From positions 1-64,000 of the forward strand of contig JAWKZG010000019.1 of the NCBI GenBank assembly GCA_041396125.1: a stretch of DNA of 64,000 nt, in the 5' to 3' direction. Below the pieces are notes generated by a model that ran no database searches, was not told the DNA's origin, and saw nothing but the letters and a program-made list of their open reading frames with translations. Both the position numbers and the translations under genes were made by a program. This DNA comes from JAWKZG01 sp041396125 (GTDB lineage: Bacteria > Pseudomonadota > Gammaproteobacteria > Competibacterales > Competibacteraceae). Shown here piece after piece: positions 63,267 to 64,000 of this stretch (its first letter is position 1; every line of letters begins with the position of its first letter).

Positions 63267-64000
63267 ATGGTCGATACAGTAGAGCATTCCAGGCGCCGGC
63301 GTGCGGGTGGGCGAGAAGCACGGCGGGCGGCTCGCAGTCAGAGCGCCACCAGCAGTGTGGCCTATATCACACGCCAGATTCCGGTCTTTGAGGTGTTGAA
63401 CGAGGAGGGTCTGGCCCTGATTGAGCACAACGCCGATACCATTCTGGAGGAGATCGGCATTGATTTTCGGGATGATCCCGACGCGCTGCAGCTGTGGCGC
63501 GACGCAGGCGCCGATGTGCAGGGCGAGCGGGTGCATTTTCCGCGCGGTCTGTGTCGCACTACCATTCAGCACTCGGCACCGGCAGAGTACACCCAGCATG
63601 CGCGCAATCCGGCACGTAGTGTCCGCATCGGTGGCAAGCATACGGTGTTTGTACCTGCTTACGGGTCACCGTTTATCCGTAATCTGGATGAAGGCCGTCG
63701 CTATGCGACCCTGAACGATTTCCAGAATTTCGTGAAGCTGGCGTACCTGACACCCTCTATTCACCATTCCGGCGGCACAGTCTGCGAACCGGTCGATATT
63801 CCGGTCAATAAGCGCCATCTGGATATGGTGTATGCGCATATGCGCTATTCCGACAAACCTTTTATGGGGTCGGTGACCGCGCCCGAGCGCGCCCAGGATA
63901 CGGTGGAGTTGTGCAAAATCCTGTTTGGCGATGACTATATCGATCCGATCACCGGGCAGGAAAAAACCGTCACCACCAGCCTGATCAATGCTAACTCGCC
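63267..64000 (+). CDS. Trimethylamine methyltransferase family (MttB-like) protein, C-terminus beyond the window
   Basis: The frame is open for 244 codons and runs off the end. A basic N-terminus (HSRRRRAGGREARRAARSQ) leads into PVFEVLNEEGLALIEHNADTILEEIGIDFRDDPDALQLWRDAGADV, then VFVPAYGSPFIRNLDEGRRYATLNDFQNFVKLAYLTPSIHHSGGTVCEPVDIPVNKRHLDM, the pattern of the MttB/COG5598 family. No in-frame TAG (pyrrolysine) is seen in this part, but that site lies further on in true MttB. Non-pyrrolysine members demethylate quaternary amines such as glycine betaine, passing the methyl to a corrinoid protein, which is not seen in the window. Placement after the transporter supports amine catabolism (inference). 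Confidence 0.85.
   Translation, partial: MVDTVEHSRRRRAGGREARRAARSQSATSSVAYITRQIPVFEVLNEEGLALIEHNADTILEEIGIDFRDDPDALQLWRDAGADVQGERVHFPRGLCRTTIQHSAPAEYTQHARNPARSVRIGGKHTVFVPAYGSPFIRNLDEGRRYATLNDFQNFVKLAYLTPSIHHSGGTVCEPVDIPVNKRHLDMVYAHMRYSDKPFMGSVTAPERAQDTVELCKILFGDDYIDPITGQEKTVTTSLINANS

Noticed and set aside
1..64000. Possible CRISPR array or long tandem repeats
   Set aside because: No regularly spaced direct repeats of 23-40 bp were found on reading through. The only repeats noticed are short and local.
63267..64000. Pyrrolysine codon in the MttB-like gene
   Set aside because: No in-frame TAG exists in the visible 244 codons; the expected site lies beyond the window, so nothing can be claimed.

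Overview
The window looks like chromosomal DNA of a moderately GC-rich gammaproteobacterium. WaaA (Kdo transferase), an EptA/PAP2 lipid A modification pair, HemL, AmpG, Lon with a sigma-32-like promoter, and an ExoIII-type nuclease all fit a Gram-negative of that class. The PHA synthase, the PotABCD-like transporter, the MttB-family protein and the sulfatase suggest an environmental, probably aquatic, heterotroph. The genus cannot be named from sequence alone.

Layout. (1) 1-7.2 kb, minus strand: a defence island ending at the 3' end of a tRNA-Met gene (7228-7304). In transcription order it holds a large hsdM, a DUF262/DUF1524 (GmrSD-like) gene, a small fragment, a predicted PRTase-CE phosphoribosyltransferase-like gene, and a NADAR domain fused to the start of HsdS that runs off the window edge. 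All but the NADAR-HsdS gene are broken by many frameshifts. (2) 7.4-12.4 kb: a VOC protein, two tandem RlaP-type nucleotidyltransferases, a GNAT protein, a terminator and an acyl-CoA synthetase. (3) 12.6-15.6 kb: eptA, a PAP2 phosphatase and a cytochrome P460, overlapping or tightly packed. (4) 15.7-29.2 kb: a seven-gene block of MoxR ATPase, two DUF4132 (MolR/YehI-like) proteins, DUF5682 (YehM-like), a VWA protein (YehP-like), a double-SWIM protein (YehQ-like) and a small helical protein. Most of these overlap. This is the most interesting system in the window. (5) 29.2-35.7 kb: regulator and transporter genes, alanine dehydrogenase, a sigma-54 activator relic and small exported proteins. (6) 35.8-44.2 kb: lon, an intradiol dioxygenase, a PHA synthase, a DUF302 protein, hemL and a periplasmic sensor-like protein. 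(7) 44.3-55.3 kb: SDR, amidohydrolase and aldo/keto reductase genes, a GlpC-like Fe-S protein divergent from an FAD oxidoreductase across a perfect 21-bp palindrome, then waaA, ampG, an ExoIII-type gene and an isochorismatase-like gene. (8) 55.4-64 kb: a sulfatase divergent from an enolase-superfamily gene, a complete PotDBCA-type ABC transporter, an MBL hydrolase and the start of an MttB-family gene. This looks like one uptake and catabolism locus.

Sequence quality matters here. Single-base indels, many in homopolymers, break conserved genes across the whole window (lon, ampG three times, moxR, DUF4132, DUF5682, the binding protein, the MBL hydrolase and others). Many are probably sequencing or assembly errors, so the 'frameshifted' genes outside the defence island should be treated as likely functional until checked. 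The much denser damage in the first 6 kb may be genuine decay or poor local sequence.
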